A stretch of 64,000 nt of DNA from Acidobacteriota bacterium (lineage in GTDB: Bacteria; Acidobacteriota; Vicinamibacteria; Vicinamibacterales; UBA2999): NCBI GenBank assembly GCA_947465645.1, contig CANIBQ010000002.1:88256-152255 (forward strand). The letters run 5' to 3'. Below the pieces are notes generated by a model that worked only from the letters and a program-made list of their open reading frames with translations, was not told where the DNA came from and did no database searches. Positions 59,912 through 64,000 of this stretch are shown in pieces (within the stretch, counting starts at the first letter, position 1; each line of letters begins with the position of its first letter). A program made the translations under genes and the position numbers.

Positions 59912-61039
59912 ATGACCCGGTCGCGTTTCAGGCTCGTCCACTTCATCCTCGACAATTCGCTGCTGCTCCTCGCCGGAACGATCGCGGCAGTGGTCTGGGC
60001 GAACGTTGATCTCGCGGGGTACGAACAGGTCGCGCACCCGCTGCACTTCTGGGTCAACGACGTCGGGATGGTGTTCTTCTTCGCCCTCGCCGCGAAGGAG
60101 GTGTTCGAAGCCACCCTGCCGGGCGGTCCGCTGGCATCCCCGCGTCAGGCGCTCTCGCCGCTGGCAGCGGCGGTCGGGGGCATGACCGCGCCGGCGCTGA
60201 TCTTCGTCGCCCTGGCATCGACCCTCGGCCCAGCGGAACTGATGCGCGGATGGGCGATTCCCTGTGCGACAGACATCGCGTTCTCAGCCATGGTCGCGCG
60301 CGTCATTTTTCCGGCCGGACACCCGGCGATCCCGTTCCTGCTGCTGCTGGCGATTGCTGATGACGCCCTCGGACTCGTCATTCTTGCCGTCTTCTATCCG
60401 TCCGGGTCGGTGTCGTTGCTGGCCCTCGCCGCACTGATGGCCGCCGCCATCGGAGCGGCGATGTGGCTGCGGCGGCGCGGAACGCAGAGTTTCTGGCCAT
60501 ACGTCGTCGGTCCGGGCGCATTGTCGTGGGCCGCGCTGTACCTCGGTGGCTTTCATCCGGCGTTGGCGCTGGTGCCAATCGTGCCGTTCATGCCACACAG
60601 TGCACGCGACTTCGGCCTCTTCGATCCGCGAGAGGATCAACATCAGGACACGTTGAATCGCTTCGAACACTGGTGGGCCACGCCGGTTCAGTTCATCTTG
60701 TTGCTTTTCGGGTTCGCGAACGCCGGGGTTCCGTTCGGCCAGATTGGACCTGGTACCTACTACGTACTGGCCGCCCTCCTGGCGGGAAAGCCAATCGGCA
60801 TCCTGCTCTTCAGTGGCGCGGCGCGCCTGGTGGGTGGACGTCTTCCCGAGGGACTGCGCGTGGCCGACCTGGTGGTCGTCGGCGTCGTCGCGTCGATTGG
60901 CTTTACCGTGTCGCTGTTTTTCGCGACGGCGTCGTTTGCCGAAGGTGCGGCGCTCGCTGAGACAAAGATGGGCGCGCTGCTGAGCTTTTCCGCCGCGCCG
61001 CTGGCAGTCGCTGTCGCGCGCATTCTACGAGTGCGCTGA
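59912..61039 (+). CDS. nhaA: Na+/H+ antiporter NhaA
   Basis: 375 residues from ATG 59912. Eleven or twelve TM helices. NhaA landmarks: FWVNDVGMVFFFALAAKEV, IPCATDIAFSA, and LLLLAIADDALGLVILAVFY with the two essential Asp of helix V, then VVASIGFTVSLFFA. Exports Na+ or Li+ in exchange for H+. Convergent overlap of 15 bp with rlmF. Confidence 0.95.
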   Translation: MTRSRFRLVHFILDNSLLLLAGTIAAVVWANVDLAGYEQVAHPLHFWVNDVGMVFFFALAAKEVFEATLPGGPLASPRQALSPLAAAVGGMTAPALIFVALASTLGPAELMRGWAIPCATDIAFSAMVARVIFPAGHPAIPFLLLLAIADDALGLVILAVFYPSGSVSLLALAALMAAAIGAAMWLRRRGTQSFWPYVVGPGALSWAALYLGGFHPALALVPIVPFMPHSARDFGLFDPREDQHQDTLNRFEHWWATPVQFILLLFGFANAGVPFGQIGPGTYYVLAALLAGKPIGILLFSGAARLVGGRLPEGLRVADLVVVGVVASIGFTVSLFFATASFAEGAALAETKMGALLSFSAAPLAVAVARILRVR

Positions 61040-61951
61040 GTCTCCGGCGCCCGCGAACGTCCACGCGAGGATGGCACTCGTCTTCTGGCCGTGCGCCATC
61101 TCGACGGTCTGCGCCACGGCCTTCACCTCTTCCAGCGACTGGAGGAGGGGCGGAAGGTGGGTCCTCTTCGACACCAGCGTTGTGAACCATCGACACAACC
61201 GGGGCCGCTCGGCGCTTTCGGCGATCATGCGGCGAACAAACGTCAACTCACCGCCTTCACACCAGAGTTCGCCTGCCTGGCCGCCAAAATTCAGCACTGG
61301 CGTCTTCGACCCGCGTTGGCCAAGGTTGCGCCGCTTTCGGCGGTTGCCCTCGGCGGCCGCTTCGGCCGAGGCATGAAACGGCGGATTGCACATCGACAGA
61401 TCGAATGTCTCGCCCGCGTGAGTCACGCCGCTGAAGTAGGCGCGCGGCGACCGTTGCAGCCGGCACTGGATCAGATCGGCTACCGCGGGGTTGGCCGTCA
61501 CGAGTTCTTTCGCCCACTGCAGCGCCACCGGATCGACCTCAGTGCCGACGAAGTGCCAGCCGTACTCACGCGCGCCGATCAGCGGGTAGATACAGCTAGC
61601 CCCGGTCCCGATGTCCAGAACGACGATCGGCTGGTGCCGTGGCCGCGGCGCGGCGCCAATCCCTGGCAAGTCGGCGAGATAGTGAAGATAGTCGCTCCGC
61701 CCCGGAATGGGCGGACTCAGGTAGCCTGGCGGCACGTCCCAGCTCTCGATGCCGTAGGCGTACTTGAGCAGCGCCTGGTTGAGCGCCTTCACCGCCTCCG
61801 GGTCGGCGTAGTCGACCGACGCATCCCCGTACGCGTTCGGCGCGACAAACGGCGCCAGTCGCGGACTGCAGGCGATGAGCTGCGGGAAGTCATACCCCGT
61901 GCGAAATCGGTTTCGCGGATGCAGCTGCGCTTTGACCGACGGCCTGATCAT
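61025..61951 (-). CDS. rlmF: 23S rRNA (adenine1618-N6)-methyltransferase RlmF
   Basis: 308 residues. Opening LHPRNRFRTGYDFPQLIACSP, cofactor motif VLDIGTGASCIYPLIG, catalytic DLSMCNPPFHAS (NPPF), and ELTFVRRMIAES later, all RlmF features. Methylates A1618 of 23S rRNA. Confidence 0.95.
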   Translation of the reverse strand: MIRPSVKAQLHPRNRFRTGYDFPQLIACSPRLAPFVAPNAYGDASVDYADPEAVKALNQALLKYAYGIESWDVPPGYLSPPIPGRSDYLHYLADLPGIGAAPRPRHQPIVVLDIGTGASCIYPLIGAREYGWHFVGTEVDPVALQWAKELVTANPAVADLIQCRLQRSPRAYFSGVTHAGETFDLSMCNPPFHASAEAAAEGNRRKRRNLGQRGSKTPVLNFGGQAGELWCEGGELTFVRRMIAESAERPRLCRWFTTLVSKRTHLPPLLQSLEEVKAVAQTVEMAHGQKTSAILAWTFAGAGDSAHS

Positions 61952-62025
61952 CGCTCCACTGTGCCCACAGTAAGAAGGCAGCCCCGATGGCTGGCGTCAT
62001 TTCCGCTCTTTTGTTGGGGGACATT

Positions 62026-62063
62026 TGGTCGGGATGACAGGATTCGAACCTGCGACCCGTGAC
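62026..62063 (-). tRNA. Displaced 3' half of a tRNA gene (partial), attachment-site candidate
   Basis: On the minus strand it reads as a T-arm GCAGGTTCGAATCCTGT, an acceptor 3' strand CATCCCG and ACCA (end at 62026). The 5' half (acceptor, D-arm, anticodon loop) is missing on the other side, where unrelated sequence begins. This is how the target tRNA end looks after integration of an element into a tRNA 3' end. Confidence 0.65.
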
Positions 62064-62080
62064 CCCCTGTAGTGTCCACC

Positions 62081-62109
62081 GCGATTTCCTGCGACTTCCT
62101 GCGACTTCG
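62081..62109. repeat. Three 10-bp direct repeats next to the tRNA fragment
   Basis: GCGATTTCCT, GCGACTTCCT and GCGACTTCGG in tandem. They lie 18 bp inside the putative element end, a position where integrase arm sites are often found. Confidence 0.45.
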
Positions 62110-62131
62110 GCGTGGTGACGGGCGAGGTGGG

Positions 62132-62647
62132 TTACTTGCCAGAGACGATCTTCTCGACGTCCGCCAGGCTCAGCATCAACGTCATCGGATCAATGGGTGA
62201 TGCAGTGAATCCATAGCGCTCATAGAACCGCTTCGCATCAGCGGAAATCGCGTGCAGCAGCATGGCCCGAACTCCAACGATACTCGCCGCCTGTTGGGTA
62301 CGCAGCACGCTGTCCCGTAGTAGCGCCGCTCCGAGTCCCTTGCTCTGGAACGCTCTGTCCACCGCCAACCGCCCAAGAATCATGACCGGAATCGGATCAG
62401 GCATGTTCCGCCTGACTTTTCCAGTGGCCTGCTCCCCTGACACGGCGCCGGTGGCAAGCGCGTAGTAGCCGACGACGCGGCGACCAGCGGTCACAACGTA
62501 GGTTCGGGACGCTCCCCGTTCTTCGTTCGCGAGTGCGCGCTTCTTCAGCCAGTCATCGAGCACGGGCACGCCTGAGTCGAACGCGGACACGTCATGACCG
62601 TCATTCAGGTGTTCAGGCGGGCTAATACTGTCTTCTCGCTGGGTCAT
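62132..62647 (-). CDS. TacT-like GNAT toxin
   Basis: 171 residues. GNAT fold with ILGRLAVDRAFQSKGLGAALL (acetyl-CoA pyrophosphate loop) and AKRFYERYGFTASP with the catalytic Tyr region. N-terminal SAFDSGVPVLDDWLKKRA is typical of toxins that acetylate aminoacyl-tRNA. Coupled to a DUF1778 antitoxin by ATGA overlap. Inside the presumed mobile element. Confidence 0.88.
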   Translation of the reverse strand: MTQREDSISPPEHLNDGHDVSAFDSGVPVLDDWLKKRALANEERGASRTYVVTAGRRVVGYYALATGAVSGEQATGKVRRNMPDPIPVMILGRLAVDRAFQSKGLGAALLRDSVLRTQQAASIVGVRAMLLHAISADAKRFYERYGFTASPIDPMTLMLSLADVEKIVSGK

Positions 62648-62931
62648 CGCTCCCAGGGAGCCTTGACGGACAGCAGACGCCGCAGCCGGGCGTTCTCGGA
62701 GGGCGGCTTATCCAGTGCGTCCGTGAAGCGCTTGAAGTGTTTCTTGTCGAGCAGGAAGAACCGTTGATCCAGCAAGACCGACGTCGCCTCGCTACAGGCC
62801 GCGTCGAGCATGAATTCCGACCGATTCTTTCCGAGCGCTTGAGCGGCCCGATCGATCAGCGTCCGCCTTCGTTCGTCCGCCCGAAGATTAATCGTGATCC
62901 CCCGCGCTTCCTGCCTTGCTCGTGCTGGCAT
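62644..62931 (-). CDS. TacA-like DUF1778 antitoxin
   Basis: 95 residues from ATG 62931 with GGAGGTGA upstream (a GTG at 62946 is in frame but has the ribosome site inside it). N-terminal ribbon-helix-helix (ITINLRADERRRTLIDRAAQ, ALGKNRSEFMLDAA), then a C-terminal FFLLDKKHFKRFTDALDKPP that blocks the toxin. Confidence 0.88.
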   Translation of the reverse strand: MPARARQEARGITINLRADERRRTLIDRAAQALGKNRSEFMLDAACSEATSVLLDQRFFLLDKKHFKRFTDALDKPPSENARLRRLLSVKAPWER

Positions 62932-62960
62932 TGACTTCACCTCCACCTGTCATCACAATG

Positions 62961-62989
62961 AGTATACGCGTCAGTACACACACTGGCAA
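62961..62989 (-). promoter_or_regulatory. Promoter of the TacA/TacT-like operon
   Basis: On the minus strand, -35 TTGCCA (62984-62989), 17-bp spacer, -10 TATACT (62961-62966). The GTATAC palindrome at 62962-62967 overlaps the -10 and could be an operator for the antitoxin. Confidence 0.65.
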
Positions 62990-63700
62990 CACATTTACGC
63001 GCACGAAATGGCTGCACGTCGGGCATTCTGGACATCGTATCCTCCGTTCGGAAGATATCCACGCGATCGGATCAAGCCCAGGGCACACCCTGGACGGTCA
63101 GCGGCTCATGCGAAGCCTGGGCCTCCACGTTGGGATATTGATTAGACGGTTTGGCGGACAGGTTGACTGTGCTCCTCAGGTTCGAGCGACGAGACAGTTT
63201 TCTGGGACGACGTTCTCCCCCGATGACTCGCCATCCCGCGGACGTATGGCCTGGGAGGGAACGTCGCGCGAATCGTCGGTGAGGACGCGAAGAACGCGCC
63301 CACCGCCGCCCACAAGGCACTCAACGAGGGGACATTTCTATTTCGCGTTGACATTCGCAATTGCGTCCCTTGACAGAGCGCACCAACGGGGATATGTTGC
63401 GTCTCCCACCAGTCATGCGGGCTCTTGGGTTTCGTTCACCCCAAGTCGGTAAAAATTAAAAAATGAAATTGTCCCACGCGACCACTCTGCGTGTGCACCC
63501 AGTATGGGATGCGATGGGCGCGGTCTCGCCTTGTGGGGCTGCGGTCAGGTGGAACATCGGCGGCCACTGTCACAGCGGCCTGGACCTGCTTCAGGCGTCC
63601 CAGGCAGGCATTTTTGCCTCGTCGGACGGCGGATGTACACCGCGAGCGAGCATGGCGCGTGGTGTTTTGCCTGCCGCTGCTAGGAATGGAGAAGTAGGAC
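62990..63700. other. Stretch of about 700 bp with no intact gene
   Basis: Several open frames exist on both strands, but none has a convincing start, ribosome site or domain. Composition is less GC-rich than the flanks. One decayed coding patch is listed separately (63227-63373). Consistent with an element end or an eroded island. Confidence 0.5.
63227..63373 (+). pseudogene. Possible C-terminal gene remnant
   Basis: After a TGA at 63224 the frame reads LAIPRTYGLGGNVARIVGED then AKNAPTAAHKALNEGTFLFR to TGA 63371-63373. The amino-acid mix looks selected, but no start codon is present. Family not recognised. Confidence 0.3.
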
Positions 63701-64000
63701 ATGGCCGCTAAAATCAGAGATCCCGCGTTTCCCGACGACGACGCCGTCGGTACCCTGGATGTCGGCGACGAGGTCCGGCGCAAGGAGGCGCTGCTCAAGG
63801 CCGGGGCGCTACAGAGCGCGATTTTTAACAGCGCCAACTTCTCGAGTATCGCCACCGACGCGAAGGGCGTCATCCAGATTTTCAACGTCGGCGCCGAGCG
63901 GATGCTGGGCTACACGGCCGCCGACGTGATGAACAAGCTCACGCCGGCCGACATTTCCGATCCGCAGGAAGTGATCGCGCGCGCCACAGCGCTGAGCCTC
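63701..64000 (+). CDS. PAS-domain sensor protein (5' part, runs off the window)
   Basis: 100 residues visible from ATG 63701 (GGAGAAGTAGGAC just upstream). After a 45-residue acidic lead comes a PAS domain: SAIFNSANFSSIATDAKGVI, QIFNVGAERMLGYTAADVM, NKLTPADISDPQEVIARA. Such proteins usually continue into a histidine kinase. A tiny frame MEK-stop overlaps the ribosome site upstream. Confidence 0.85.
   Translation, partial: MAAKIRDPAFPDDDAVGTLDVGDEVRRKEALLKAGALQSAIFNSANFSSIATDAKGVIQIFNVGAERMLGYTAADVMNKLTPADISDPQEVIARATALSL

Noticed and set aside
62026..62110. A complete tRNA gene
   Set aside because: Only T-arm and acceptor 3' strand can be formed. No D-arm or anticodon arm follows on the 5' side.
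63463..63711. 82-residue plus-strand frame before the PAS protein
   Set aside because: No ribosome site, no domain, and it overlaps the start of the well-supported PAS gene.

Overview
The window is one 64 kb stretch of a GC-rich bacterial chromosome. The gene set fits a soil Acidobacteriota of the Vicinamibacteria type: an Oar-like TonB-dependent receptor with a carboxypeptidase-regulatory domain, a DUF1501/DUF1800 pair, several AHH-motif (DUF6152-like) exported proteins, a DUF5916 outer-membrane protein, a cytochrome c/Vgb-type propeller fusion, and palindromic repeats that encode 'VRLKPDTT' when they fall inside genes. This assignment is inference; there is no rRNA or marker gene to confirm it.

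Layout. 1-7.3 kb (minus): end of an amidohydrolase, the TonB receptor with a good sigma70-type promoter, and a fused MFS/spermidine-synthase-like/TPR membrane protein carrying an in-frame palindromic insertion. 7.3-13 kb: exported kelch protein, matrixin-type protease, DUF2079 membrane protein, NarL/NarX-type two-component pair, remnant of an IS transposase. 13.4-19 kb: a sulfur locus with a TauE/SafE permease, a three-domain rhodanese and cysD-cysN-cysH (sulfate activation and APS reduction). 19-28 kb: MBL hydrolases, sodC, katE, a GNAT, two paralogous zinc-ribbon mini-proteins, an RsbRD-type histidine kinase, a DUF6152 protein and tRNA-Pro. 28-36 kb: surE, a DAO-family oxidase, AmrS-like radical SAM protein and moaA, an HD-GYP regulator with a receiver/Fis protein lacking its phospho-Asp, exported msrB-msrA, a YgjP-like peptidase. 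36-45 kb: Sua5/TsaC, a BaeRF/Vms1-like protein, DUF3810, a TPR lipoprotein, zinc-dependent phospholipase C, and an operon of YIDPGTGS protein, kinase-like/methyltransferase and membrane sulfatase. 45-55 kb: a three-gene set of unknown function, DUF1501/DUF1800, a Phd/zeta-like toxin-antitoxin pair, DUF5916, a solute-binding protein and bactofilin. 55-59.4 kb: a partly duplicated and decaying DUF6152/propeller cluster. 59.4-64 kb: nhaA, rlmF, then a displaced tRNA 3' half that looks like the end of an integrated element carrying a TacA/TacT-type toxin-antitoxin pair, and the start of a PAS sensor protein.

The most striking signal is regulatory. Two short, cysteine-packed reading frames sit a few bases downstream of predicted promoters: one before the TauE/SafE gene (9 Cys in 29 residues) and one before cysDNH (7 Cys in 32 residues). 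The cysDNH frame is followed by a perfect intrinsic terminator that ends 4 bases before the cysD start. The safE frame is followed by mutually exclusive RNA pairings, one of which hides a Shine-Dalgarno sequence. Together they look like paired cysteine-sensing attenuators, one transcriptional and one translational, controlling a sulfur regulon. Polycysteine leaderless frames with this role are known in mycobacteria; I do not know of a description from this kind of organism.

The second theme is repeats: at least three palindromic families, including a two-hairpin element present four times, placed mostly between convergent genes but once inside a gene.
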